From: Alteromonas lipotrueae
GTDB taxonomy: Bacteria > Pseudomonadota > Gammaproteobacteria > Enterobacterales > Alteromonadaceae
DNA: 64,000 nt
Assembly (NCBI RefSeq): GCF_019249215.1
Contig: NZ_JAESDI010000006.1
Span: 1-64,000 of the forward strand
Direction: 5' to 3'
Part shown: positions 18,693 to 27,063 of the stretch, in pieces
Layout: each line of letters opens with the position of its first letter
Position numbering within the stretch: the first letter of the stretch is position 1
Program-made: the position numbers and the translations under genes
The notes under the pieces: model-generated
What the model saw: only the letters and a program-made list of their open reading frames with translations
Told to the model about the DNA's origin: nothing
Databases searched by the model: none

Positions 18693-21281
18693 TTAGAACC
18701 TAAACGTTGCTTTGGTATATACGAAGCGGCCGCGTGGATTGTGGATACTACCCACATAACCATAAAGGTCGCTATCGCCATCGCCAATAGCAAAAGGTGG
18801 TTCTTCATCTAGTACGTTGTTTACGCCAAGTACAAGTCGAATAGTGTCAGTCACGTTATAGCCACCTTGAATATCCACTAGCATTTGTGAATCGACCATA
18901 CGGGATGTATTTTCTTCAAAATCTAACACGCCGTCGAAGTCGATATCCGGTGTATCTTCAAATTCACCCACAAAGCTAATATTCAAGTTAGCGTCAAACG
19001 CACCTTTGCTCCACGTTGTGCCAAACAACCAACGATGCTCAGGATACCCATACTCACCAGTGTAATCTAAACCGTCCTTTTCAAACTCGGTAAGATAAGA
19101 CCAATCAATATTGAACTTAACGTCACCGTAGTCGTTTAGGGTAAGCATGTAGTTTGCACTTAAATCGATACCTGCAGCTTCTTGTGAAGACACGTTTTGG
19201 TAGGTATTAAATATCTTTTGGATAACCCCTAAACTAGCCCCGCCTTGTGGATCTAAACGTACGCAAATTTCACTGTCTTGGTTATTACACTCAGTGTCGT
19301 ACACCAAACCAAATTGCTGCTCATCAATTTTGTTATCTTGAGTGATACTCCAAATATCAACGCTTAAACCTAACTCTTGAGTAGGTGCCCAAATAGCGCC
19401 CACATTCCAAGATTCAGACTCTTCCGCTTCCAAATCTGGGTTACCCGCAAATTCAATATTGTAATCTAATGATTCGCAGTCTAGGCCTGTTGCTTCACAG
19501 CGGTACCTATCCACAAAGAACACGCTCTTCTGCGAAGGACCTAAACCTACTTGTGCCAATGACGGTGCTCTGAACCCTTGTGCCCACGAGGCACGAAGGG
19601 TAACTTCATCGCTTGGCGCCCAGCGTAACGCAACTTTCGGGTTAGTGGTGTTACCAAAGTCGCTGTAGTCGTCGTAACGACCCGCCAATTGAAGCTCTAG
19701 TTGATCAGAGATCGGAATTGATAATTCTAAATAGGCGGCGTATTGGTCGCGCTCTGCGTTAGCAGAAACAGATTCAGTACCAAAAATAAGCCCTTGCTGG
19801 AATTGAATGTCAGGAATGTCTGATACTTGCTCTTCACGGTACTCTATACCCGCTGCCATCATGACCATTTCATCGCCTAACGCAAACGCTTCGCCAGTAA
19901 TGTGAGCATCGAAGCTAGTCATGCGTGATTCACCTCGGCGAACCAAGCTGGTGGTGATGGCATCAATAACTTCGGGTGAGTTAGTTACACCACCGAAAGG
20001 ATTGTAGTTACCTAGGTCAATTTGTTCTTGTAGCCAATCTACGCGAACCCAACCCTGCGATTGATCGCCGCTTTGTTCAGAACTACTTCTACCTTTTTGT
20101 ACAGATGCTTCCCAGTCGTAGTCAAAAATTTGGCCTCGTAAGCCTGCCACAAACCTAAGGGTATCGGTTTCAATATCCCAGCGTCTGGCGCCAGCATCAA
20201 CCGGGCGGTAACGGCCAATATCAATATCTTGCCCGAAAGGGTTATCAGGATGGGTGCCAGGTACGGTTAAGCCCGCGTCTTCATCAAGGGGCGTGGCTGC
20301 ACCGCCAGCTTCAGACGTATTGTGCTGTACGGCTACTTCCATAAACGCGGTAACATCTGACGAAATTTTATAATCGAATTGACCAATAAAGCCTACGCGT
20401 TCCGATGCAGGAATAGTCAGGCCATACGGACCATAATCGAATAAACAACTGCCAGATGCAGTGGCGCTATCGGCTGGGCAATCTGGATCGATGGTTTTAA
20501 CGCCATCAACATAGAAATAACCTGGATACCCGCGAGAAGAACGAAAATCCATACCGCCATAAGGGGATTGGTTGGCAGTACCAAACCGGCCCATTTCATC
20601 AGCCCCTAACTGGCTGTTGTTGAAGTAATCGAGAATGACAGTAGCGCTGCTTTTTTCACTTTGACTGCCCCACAGCATATTAGCAGTAGTTTCGCCGTAG
20701 CTTGGCCCTGTTGTACCGCCATAGCCTACGTTTACTTCTAAACCATCATAGTCTTTCTTCAAAATAACGTTCACTACACCAGCCACGGCATCTGAACCGT
20801 AAATAGCTGATGCACCGTCTTTTAAAATATCGATGCGTTCAATGGCCGATACGGGAATAGCATTAATATCAACAAATGAATTCGTGATGCTTTCTGCAAA
20901 TGCACTGATGGCCACACGCCGGCCATTAATAAGTACCAAGGTGGCATCTGGGCCCATACCTCTAAGGGATACAGAGGCCGCACCATTTGCAGTAGAGTCT
21001 TGGCTGTTGTTACGTGTTGAGAATGTACCTGCGCCGGTGGCCGGCATGCGTTCTAGTAATTGTTGTAAGTTTTCATAGCCCATGCCTTTTATCATGGTGG
21101 CATCTATTGATTGAATAGGAGAGGGGCCTTCAATATCGGTTCGTTTGATACGAGAGCCTGTTACTGCTATACGTTCTACTCCCTCAGCTTGTTCTTCTGC
21201 TTGTTGCGCTTGCGAGGAAGAGATTGAGGAGAGTCCAGCCAGTGCGAGTGTGAGCGCACTAAGTTTAACGCCATGTTTCAT
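18693..21281 (-). CDS. TonB-dependent outer-membrane receptor
   Basis: 862 residues. Signal peptide 1-25 (ending SSSQA). Plug domain begins at VERIAVTGSRIKRTDIEG, the TonB-box-like start typical of oligopeptide/carbohydrate-type receptors, and contains VLINGRRVA and ERIDILKDGASAIYGSDAVAGVVN. The C-terminal beta-barrel ends with F (TKATFRF), as expected for outer-membrane insertion. The substrate cannot be told from sequence; there is no Fur box or adjacent transporter. A short beta-signal and complete length suggest it is functional. Confidence 0.95.
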   Translation of the reverse strand: MKHGVKLSALTLALAGLSSISSSQAQQAEEQAEGVERIAVTGSRIKRTDIEGPSPIQSIDATMIKGMGYENLQQLLERMPATGAGTFSTRNNSQDSTANGAASVSLRGMGPDATLVLINGRRVAISAFAESITNSFVDINAIPVSAIERIDILKDGASAIYGSDAVAGVVNVILKKDYDGLEVNVGYGGTTGPSYGETTANMLWGSQSEKSSATVILDYFNNSQLGADEMGRFGTANQSPYGGMDFRSSRGYPGYFYVDGVKTIDPDCPADSATASGSCLFDYGPYGLTIPASERVGFIGQFDYKISSDVTAFMEVAVQHNTSEAGGAATPLDEDAGLTVPGTHPDNPFGQDIDIGRYRPVDAGARRWDIETDTLRFVAGLRGQIFDYDWEASVQKGRSSSEQSGDQSQGWVRVDWLQEQIDLGNYNPFGGVTNSPEVIDAITTSLVRRGESRMTSFDAHITGEAFALGDEMVMMAAGIEYREEQVSDIPDIQFQQGLIFGTESVSANAERDQYAAYLELSIPISDQLELQLAGRYDDYSDFGNTTNPKVALRWAPSDEVTLRASWAQGFRAPSLAQVGLGPSQKSVFFVDRYRCEATGLDCESLDYNIEFAGNPDLEAEESESWNVGAIWAPTQELGLSVDIWSITQDNKIDEQQFGLVYDTECNNQDSEICVRLDPQGGASLGVIQKIFNTYQNVSSQEAAGIDLSANYMLTLNDYGDVKFNIDWSYLTEFEKDGLDYTGEYGYPEHRWLFGTTWSKGAFDANLNISFVGEFEDTPDIDFDGVLDFEENTSRMVDSQMLVDIQGGYNVTDTIRLVLGVNNVLDEEPPFAIGDGDSDLYGYVGSIHNPRGRFVYTKATFRF

Positions 21282-21579
21282 TGTGATTTCCTTATAGTTC
21301 CATTTAACTTATTGTTTGTTATTTCAGCAACGCGAAGGGTTGCTTGTCAATCAATAGCATTAACGTGGGTAAAGTAGCAAGTTGGCAAGCTATTGTTTTT
21401 GAATAGAGTTAGTTACAAATTGTGTACAAATGGAGAACGAGGAGAGGCGTGAAGCGCTGAGGCTCATCGTTGACGTAGAGTAACTGGCAAGTTTAGGCAA
21501 ATTTGTGGGAAGTTGGGTAAGGCAGAGATAAGAGAGAGGGAGGGCATACCCATTTGAGGGCATGCCTGTCGAACTGATA
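21282..21579. other. Intergenic region
   Basis: About 300 bases between two minus-strand genes; it holds the promoter of the receptor gene. I see no terminator, operator or small gene that I can support. Confidence 0.5.
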
Positions 21580-22221
21580 TTATTGAAGCGCTAACAAAGA
21601 ACGCTCTCCTCTAGGTAAGTAGTAATTTTCTTTGTCTAATGAAAAAGCCACACGGGTAACTCGGCCTTGAATCTCTTCAACGGGAATAAAGCCGTAATAA
21701 CGTGAATCTACGCTGTTATTTCGGTTATCACCCATTACCAATACATGCTTATCAGGTACAACAACTTCATTAAATGACGAGCGCGCCCCTTTAACAGGTA
21801 ATAGCTGAATGCTGCGCTGACTATCGCCTATATTTTCTTGGAAAACATAGTGGTCGCGCCTGTGTATTACGACGTGCTCATCATTTACGGTTAGCTTGTT
21901 GTTATGTAGGCTTATCGTGTCACCAGCAATGGCAACAACGCGTTTAACTAACCGCGTTTCGGCCGCACTGCTTTGAATAACCACAATATCACCACGGGCG
22001 ATATCACCCGTTTGGCTAAGCACCACATTGGTAAAAGGCAGTTCGAGCGTGTAGGCACTCTTGTCGACTACAATGCGATCTCCCACTTGAATGGTGGGCT
22101 CCATAGAACCCGTAGGAACATGATAGTAATCTGCCACACTGCTTCTGAATGAAAACATCAGTACAACAAATAGTATAAAAGGTAAGTTTCTTTTAATAAA
22201 CGAGCCAGTTTGTTGCTTCAT
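21580..22221 (-). CDS. lepB: Signal peptidase I, short form
   Basis: 213 residues, shorter than E. coli LepB (324), with one N-terminal membrane anchor (PFILFVVLMFSF, 14-25). The catalytic serine is S39 in VPTGSMEPT and the catalytic lysine K93 in RLVKRVVAIAGD; the C-terminal box MGDNRNNSVDSRYYGF is intact. It cleaves Sec signal peptides at the outer face of the inner membrane. It is not next to lepA and is probably an additional paralogue. Its 5' side borders the cassette array. Confidence 0.95.
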   Translation of the reverse strand: MKQQTGSFIKRNLPFILFVVLMFSFRSSVADYYHVPTGSMEPTIQVGDRIVVDKSAYTLELPFTNVVLSQTGDIARGDIVVIQSSAAETRLVKRVVAIAGDTISLHNNKLTVNDEHVVIHRRDHYVFQENIGDSQRSIQLLPVKGARSSFNEVVVPDKHVLVMGDNRNNSVDSRYYGFIPVEEIQGRVTRVAFSLDKENYYLPRGERSLLALQ

Positions 22222-22585
22222 TTTTAATCCTAATAAAATGTGCTTAGCACGGTATAACTGTAGTCTTTTGCCACGTACAAATAAGTTACGGCGCTAATCG
22301 CCGAAAAAGGTGGTAGAAGTATAGAAAGCGAAGGCTGCGAACAGTTCCCATTGAAAGTGTTTCAAGATGTGTTTGCTTTGTTTCACGCTAGTCTTCAGTT
22401 TTCATGCTAGTGCTTGGTCGATTCTGACAGGCGGTTTAGTGTTATAAGTTTTACTATTGAAGTACCGCAATGTACGTATAACGGTCGTTGGCTCTTTCCA
22501 TCTAAGTGGTATAACGAGCGATCAACGACATGAGCGTATTAGTAAGCGAGGCTAATTATTTATCTGAACAGGCTGCGTCGCTCCC
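22222..22585. other. Region between lepB and the cassette array
   Basis: It should hold the lepB promoter. I searched by eye for a tyrosine-recombinase gene or remnant reading away from the array and found none; no frame longer than about 60 codons is present. Confidence 0.5.
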
Positions 22586-22753
22586 ATATTCAGGAAAACG
22601 ACCCAATAGCTCGTTTTTCTCTTTAGCACTTTATCTAGGTTGCTTGCTTTCCTTTATATAGCAATATGATAGCTAGTTTGGTATTAATAGTGAAAGTATA
22701 AAAGCGAGCGATGCGTTGGAAGAAAAACGCGCAAATCGCGTTAAATAAAATTG
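22586..22753 (+). repeat. Module M1: attI-like or long attC-like site
   Basis: A 22-base block (atattcaggaaaacgacccaat, 22586-22607) and a 17-base block (ggaagaaaaacgcgcaa, 22718-22734) recur exactly in M2 with nearly the same spacing (110 and 112 bases). From the second block to the G of the recombination point is 19 bases in both. Part of the left arm (GCTCGTTTTTCTC) is complementary to the right block. It ends at the first cassette border. It does not match the other attC sites. Confidence 0.6.
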
Positions 22754-23270
22754 TTATGTTGCGGGGTAAACGTGGATTCTTACGGAAGGAATAAGCTTCA
22801 TTACCTGATCATCGACTCATCTATTAAAGAACATCCAGCAGGTATCAAAGAGTTAGTCGGTAAGGGAATTGACGTTAATGCACAGGATATTAATGGATGG
22901 TCGGCGCTACATTTTGCAGTACAGGAACAATCGTATCCTGCTGTAAAAGCTTTACTAGAACGTGGAGCTGACACAGACTTACTTGAATCAAACGGAAATA
23001 GCGCTCTACATAAAGCTGTTTTTCATTCCAGAAATAATAATGACATTATCTCTCTATTATTGGTTTATGGCGCTGATCCAGATACAGTTAATAATCATGG
23101 TGTTACACCAAGATCTCTAGCTCAAGTAGTAGGAAATTCGAGTATTGTGGCTCTTTTTAACAAATGCAACATAACAAGCCAATAAACTCACTCACTGCGT
23201 TCGCTGGGACGCAAACACGCGGGGCGGCTACGCCATTATGCCCCACATGTCTGCGCCCGTTATTGAAAAG
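22754..23270 (+). mobile_element. Integron gene cassette 1 (ankyrin)
   Basis: The cassette starts at TTATGTTGC (22754) and its attC begins with the exact complement, GCAACATAAC, ending 23175. This matching of left end and R'' box is the hallmark of a cassette that inserted by site-specific recombination. It holds one gene. Confidence 0.85.
22772..23185 (+). CDS. Ankyrin-repeat protein of cassette 1
   Basis: 137 residues from a GTG at 22772 with GCGGGG upstream. An upstream extension to 22751 would cross the cassette border, so the inner start is preferred. It consists of about four ankyrin repeats (KLHYLIIDSS; GWSALHFAVQEQSYPAVKALLERGAD; GNSALHKAVFHS; GVTPRSLAQVVG) with no other domain and no signal peptide. 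Ankyrin repeats bind proteins; small orphan versions in cassettes may act as immunity or inhibitor proteins, which is speculation here. The stop codon lies inside the attC site. Confidence 0.85.
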   Translation: MDSYGRNKLHYLIIDSSIKEHPAGIKELVGKGIDVNAQDINGWSALHFAVQEQSYPAVKALLERGADTDLLESNGNSALHKAVFHSRNNNDIISLLLVYGADPDTVNNHGVTPRSLAQVVGNSSIVALFNKCNITSQ

Positions 23271-23276
23271 TTATGT
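23169..23276 (+). repeat. attC1
   Basis: 108 bp from R'' ACATAAC (23169-23175) to R' GTTATGT (23270-23276), exact complements. L'' CAATAAAC and L' CGTTATTG are complementary with one extra base, as required for a folded attC. The inner arms GGGACGCAAACACG and CATGTCTGCGCCC pair imperfectly. Confidence 0.9.
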
Positions 23277-23299
23277 GATACTGCAATTTTGGAATTTCA

Positions 23300-23941
23300 G
23301 TGGAAGAATTATTAATAAAAAACGCGAGTGCTGTATTTGCAATTCTTGGCGTGTTTTTAGGTGCGATTGTAACGGGGATCTTTGGTTACGTCGGAAAATC
23401 AAGAGAAACAAAATTAAAGCTAGCAGAAAAAATTATAGATAAAAAACTGGAAGCACATGACCAAATAATTAATTTGGCAAACTCAATGCATACAATGTGT
23501 GTTGTCGATGGTGAACATGAAGGAACAGAGTTACCACGGTATCCGGCGTTATTTTCTAACAGACAAGATTTCGATAAATTTTTTAGCTATTTAAGTCAAA
23601 TACAAGCTCAGTCTGAACGATGGTTATCAGCAGAATTAAAACGTGAGTTATACTTTTTTATAGATTATCTAGTTACATTGCGTAAATGGACTGAACAGGT
23701 TAACGACATTGGTTTACCTCGTTTGGGAGTTGCCTTACGTAATGACTTTATCGATATTTCTAGTCGAATTGAAGATGCAGCACATGATTTTATTAACAAT
23801 GATGTAGTGAAAATCAACTTTAAAACAGATCGTCGTTGGCACAAATTCCAACCTGATGAAACTAGAAAAATGTTAGCCGATACCATTTTGGTAAAAAGAC
23901 AATCAGAGCTTCAGCAGATTGTTAATGGTGAAATTACATAA
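23300..23941 (+). CDS. Membrane-anchored unknown protein, cassette 2
   Basis: 213 residues from a GTG start 30 bases inside the cassette. One N-terminal transmembrane helix (about 11-31, VFAILGVFLGAIVTGIFGYV) is followed by a charged helical region (SRETKLKLAEKIIDKKLEAHDQ) and an all-helical domain. I do not recognise a family. The stop TAA lies inside the R'' box of the following attC, as is usual in cassettes. Base composition is AT-rich. A membrane-bound sensor or defence component is possible but unproven. Confidence 0.75.
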   Translation: MEELLIKNASAVFAILGVFLGAIVTGIFGYVGKSRETKLKLAEKIIDKKLEAHDQIINLANSMHTMCVVDGEHEGTELPRYPALFSNRQDFDKFFSYLSQIQAQSERWLSAELKRELYFFIDYLVTLRKWTEQVNDIGLPRLGVALRNDFIDISSRIEDAAHDFINNDVVKINFKTDRRWHKFQPDETRKMLADTILVKRQSELQQIVNGEIT

Positions 23942-23980
23942 CAAGCGCATTAACTCCATCGCAGGCTCGCTGGGTTATGT
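23936..23980 (+). repeat. attC2, internally shortened
   Basis: 45 bp from ACATAAC (23936-23942) to GTTATGT (23974-23980), exact complements. The left half, through CTCGCTGGG, matches attC1, but the central arms and the L' box are missing. It looks like an attC with an internal deletion of about 60 bp. Recombination activity is doubtful. Confidence 0.65.
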
Positions 23981-24060
23981 AAGCCCATATGAATACGAAG
24001 CGATCTACGCTTAACATGGATGTCCACTTTTAGTGGGTAAGACCAACGTAAAGGCAAGAT

Positions 24061-24882
24061 ATGGAAACAGATATCAAAAAAGTGTGGCGGGCATTGAGGC
24101 CAACGGTTAAAGATAGTTTTACCTTCAATGAAGCAAAGGATGTAATAGCGGCGGCTGCATTGCCAGTGGAAGAGTTAGCGCATCTACAGCAGAAATCATT
24201 GCCCGCAAAAGGAGCCTCAAAGGGAGAACTCCTTGATGCGCTAGATGGATTAATTACTAGAGAACCTGATTCTGGGAAGGCAATACAGAACCTTATAGCC
24301 GCAATGCTTGAGCAGAAAAGCCATCTTGAATCCCGTATATCTGATTGTGCAGAAAGGTTTGGATGGAAAGTAGTTGATGGACAGCTTCGACCTTTGGACT
24401 TTCAAGTGGAGGATGCAGTCCACGATTTCTCTGAAGAGGTGAAGGCTCTGCTGAAGAATGCATATCGGAGGTTTGGCGAAAGTGACTATTCAGGAGCAAT
24501 GACGGCCATATGCAGTGCACTTGATACTGTAACAAACCACCTCTATGCAGTTCACAATCTTGGAAATCCTCATGATGACTCATATCAGCAAAGGGGATCT
24601 CGTTCATTCTCGGTATTAGAGGATGTATATCGCGAGAGATTCAGCCAGATGACGGATGATAGCGCTGAAGTTAATAAGCTATGGCAAAACTATCGAGGTT
24701 CTATTAATCAAGCTGCTTACGTTATGGGATCGTTTCGAAGAAATGCGAGTGATGTACATGGTGTTACTGAATGTCCACCAGAGTTGATTAGACATGCCAT
24801 TGATAGTGGTACTTTTATTATTAGAAGTATTACGTCAGAAACTACGGAAAACGTACAACAAGAAGATCCACTGGACTTTTAA
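24061..24882 (+). CDS. Abi-C/HEPN-like abortive infection family protein
   Basis: 273 residues. The C-terminal half (about 120-255) resembles the Abi-C family: a helical domain ending with RRNASDVHG, in which R227-N228-x4-H233 fits the R-N-x4-H active-site motif of HEPN ribonucleases. The N-terminal 110 residues are helical and unassigned. HEPN proteins of this kind cleave RNA to stop phage growth or act as toxins. It lies in a cassette array, where defence genes are common. No antitoxin gene is recognised next to it. The start ATG follows AAGGCAAGAT. Confidence 0.8.
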   Translation: METDIKKVWRALRPTVKDSFTFNEAKDVIAAAALPVEELAHLQQKSLPAKGASKGELLDALDGLITREPDSGKAIQNLIAAMLEQKSHLESRISDCAERFGWKVVDGQLRPLDFQVEDAVHDFSEEVKALLKNAYRRFGESDYSGAMTAICSALDTVTNHLYAVHNLGNPHDDSYQQRGSRSFSVLEDVYRERFSQMTDDSAEVNKLWQNYRGSINQAAYVMGSFRRNASDVHGVTECPPELIRHAIDSGTFIIRSITSETTENVQQEDPLDF

Positions 24883-25075
24883 ACGCTGGCGCGTTCAAAA
24901 GCGAATGATCTTGGCGTTGAATGTCCGCTTCTTGTCTTTTGGTGCCAGTCAGCTTAGCTCATGGGTCTTCAAAGTACGTAAAGCAGACATTTCAAGTTTA
25001 TATAGCTAGGATATCTTTATTCTGGTAACAGTTACTCTTTTTTAAGCTAATAAATCGAAAATAAGGATTTTTTAG

Positions 25076-26092
25076 ATGGCTAAAATCACTAGAGAAGTTC
25101 GGATAAAGATGGAGTTGGAATTTTCTGAATTTAAGGGTCAAAAAAGAAAAAAATTTCTTTCGGAATTATCTCAAATATCAGGTGTGCCACTCGAAGAAAT
25201 TATCGTAACTAGATTTAACAAAGGTTGTGTGATTTTTTATGGTGAACTAGATAGAGAAGCTGTTGAGAGGCTTGTCGAGCTGTTTGAGAATTTACAAAAT
25301 CTTGGTAGCGAATTGTATTCTAAAGAGTTTAAGGATTTTCTTAAACACTGGGACATAACAAGTATCACGCAGAATATCGATAGTCATTGTGAGTCACAAC
25401 AAGAAAAACAAAACAATGTGAGAGATCTCGTTCTCTTTGTTCATGGCTGGAATGGTTCATTAAAATCTTGGGGAGAGCTACCCATTTTCATTGGTGAATT
25501 GGTTGACTGCAAAACTGCATTGTATGAATACCCAACAGGAGTTTGGGATAACTCACCGTCATTAGAATTTATCGCAAGAAATCTAGATAATTGGGTCAGA
25601 GCAAATTATCGAAACTTCTCTAAGATTTCTATTGTCGCGCATAGTATGGGCGGTATTCTTGTTAGAAGACTTGCAACTTTACAGAAGAATAGGAAAAAAA
25701 AGTTAGACAATATAGTTCAAGTTACTTTTATAGCATCACCTCATAATGGGGCAGTTTTAGCGAAGCTAGCCACTTTTATACCAACACTTGAAAAATTGCA
25801 ACTACAAGAGTTATCCGCGGACTCACCTTTTATTTTTTCATTAAATTCTGATTGGTTAGGTTGGGTTGAAAGTGGTGCTATCAATAGGGAAAACATACGG
25901 TGCATTGTTGGTACAAATGATAAAGTTGTTTCAGTCAATAACGCAATGGGCTTAGATGCTTATGCAGTTCCGCTCCTTGGTGAAGACCATATAAACATTG
26001 TAAAGCCCAAAGGTAAAAATTCTGAGGTTGTTGTCACGCTCCAAATGTTTCTTGAAGATGCAGCTTTCAAGATTAAAGAAGCGGATTCTTAA
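25076..26092 (+). CDS. Alpha/beta hydrolase with N-terminal adaptor-like domain
   Basis: 338 residues; AAGGA precedes the ATG. Residues about 115-330 are a lipase/PGAP1-like alpha/beta hydrolase: oxyanion region LFVHGWNG (121-127), nucleophile S190 in VAHSMGG, and probable Asp and His in GTNDKVVS and GEDHIN. Residues 1-90 form a separate domain (ELSQISGVPLEEIIVTRFNK, then GCVIFYGELDREAVERLVEL) with the look of small adaptor domains seen in bacterial conflict proteins. The substrate is unknown; phospholipase-type effector activity is a guess. No signal peptide, so cytoplasmic. It sits 193 bases after the Abi-like gene. Confidence 0.8.
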   Translation: MAKITREVRIKMELEFSEFKGQKRKKFLSELSQISGVPLEEIIVTRFNKGCVIFYGELDREAVERLVELFENLQNLGSELYSKEFKDFLKHWDITSITQNIDSHCESQQEKQNNVRDLVLFVHGWNGSLKSWGELPIFIGELVDCKTALYEYPTGVWDNSPSLEFIARNLDNWVRANYRNFSKISIVAHSMGGILVRRLATLQKNRKKKLDNIVQVTFIASPHNGAVLAKLATFIPTLEKLQLQELSADSPFIFSLNSDWLGWVESGAINRENIRCIVGTNDKVVSVNNAMGLDAYAVPLLGEDHINIVKPKGKNSEVVVTLQMFLEDAAFKIKEADS

Positions 26093-26215
26093 ACAACAGG
26101 CGCTATCTTATGCGACTGTTCGCTCACTAGACACTAGTAATGCTCGTAAAGGCATCGAATAACAGCATTTTGTCTGTTAGTGCCTTCCAGTTTTCGCTGT
26201 TAGGCAATTCTGTAC
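26088..26215 (+). repeat. Possible degenerate attC after the hydrolase gene
   Basis: A good R' box GTTAGGC (26209-26215) with an upstream TTTTCGCT, and a poor R'' candidate CTTAAAC (26088-26094) overlapping the hydrolase stop. The two boxes are not complementary, so this is weak. It would close a cassette holding the Abi-like and hydrolase genes. Confidence 0.35.
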
Positions 26216-26337
26216 GTAAACCGGAAGTTGGTTATCTATTATTTAATGGACCCAATGAGCTAGTTTCTGCCCAAAATATTGTCATTGTTGAGAGTTAGAT
26301 GTCTGTCTACGTATACGGTTGTAGCTGCCTTTCCCCT

Positions 26338-26507
26338 ATATTCAGGAAAACGACCCAATCGCGCGTTTTTGTCCTTTACGTAATTAGCCCTTATTAAGCG
26401 TAACCTCTGTACTCTTTGACTTTCAGTAAACTCTGAATGATGGCACTATGGATAAAAACGAGCACATGCTCGGAAGAAAAACGCGCAATTTGCGCACTAT
26501 TAAATTG
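26338..26507 (+). repeat. Module M2: second copy of the attI-like site
   Basis: It shares the 22-base block (26338-26359) and the 17-base block (26472-26488) with M1 at matching spacing, while the 112 bases between are diverged. GCGCGTTTTTGTCC (from 26361) is almost complementary to the right block, so a long stem can form. A TTGACT at about 26416 could be a -35 element. It ends at G26507, the border of cassette 4. Confidence 0.6.
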
Positions 26508-27057
26508 TTATATTGCAGGAGTAACATGGAAAGTCAGCTCGTAGTTTCATCAATATGGGAAGATGAATCTTTATTTGAAATCTCTATATTCGGTAGTAAT
26601 GGGCAGTTCTCTGGCCAAGCAGATTGCTATACAAATAGAGAGGAGATTGAGCATCTGGGAAGACTTCTTGAGAAGTTTCCTCGAACCACAAAAGATGAGT
26701 TCGAGTTCAAAAGCCGTTCCACCCCTGATCTTTCTTATTTTTCCATTCATGCTTTCTGTACAGACAGTTCTGGCCATACAATGTTTGCTGTTACTATTGC
26801 TCACATCGAATCTTTCACTAATGTCAGAAACGAAAGCTATAAAGTTAACTTTGATATGAAAGTCGAGCCTCAAGCAATTTGTAACTTTGGTATACAGCTT
26901 CAGCGCATAGCGGTTAACCCTCTTGGTAAAACAAAGGCTGTATTGAAAAATGCAATATAACAAAAAAATTAAGTACGCCCGCTGCGCGGGCTGGGACGCA
27001 AACACGCTGGGCGGCTGCGCCATTATGCCCTACGTGCCTGCGCCCCTTATTTAAAAG
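26508..27057 (+). mobile_element. Integron gene cassette 4
   Basis: The left end TTATATTGC (26508) is exactly complementary to the R'' side of its attC (GCAATATAAC, ending 26961). One gene. Confidence 0.85.
26526..26960 (+). CDS. Unknown protein of cassette 4
   Basis: 144 residues from the ATG at 26526, preceded by GCAGGAG and 18 bases inside the cassette; a longer frame to 26448 would cross the cassette border. The sequence has alternating beta-like and polar stretches (SIFGSNGQFSGQADCYTNRE; SIHAFCTDSSGHTMFAVTIA) that recall small immunity proteins of the WapI type, but I cannot confirm a family. No signal peptide. The stop overlaps the attC. Confidence 0.75.
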   Translation: MESQLVVSSIWEDESLFEISIFGSNGQFSGQADCYTNREEIEHLGRLLEKFPRTTKDEFEFKSRSTPDLSYFSIHAFCTDSSGHTMFAVTIAHIESFTNVRNESYKVNFDMKVEPQAICNFGIQLQRIAVNPLGKTKAVLKNAI

Positions 27058-27063
27058 TTAGGT
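26955..27063 (+). repeat. attC4
   Basis: 109 bp from R'' ATATAAC (26955-26961) to R' GTTAGGT (27057-27063), where the R' bases after G belong to the next cassette. L'' AAATTAAG and L' CTTATTT are complementary with one extra base. The inner arms match attC1 closely (GGGACGCAAACACG; TGCCTGCGCCC). Confidence 0.9.

Noticed and set aside
22222-22753. Search for an integron integrase next to the array
   Set aside because: No frame of adequate length or tyrosine-recombinase motif was seen here or to the right of the array up to the GNAT gene.
24878-24903. Inverted repeat cttttaaacgc / gcgttcaaaag after the Abi-like gene, considered as attC
   Set aside because: Only 26 bp, one arm mismatch, no L boxes and no fit to the cassette borders; at most a hairpin or very degraded site.
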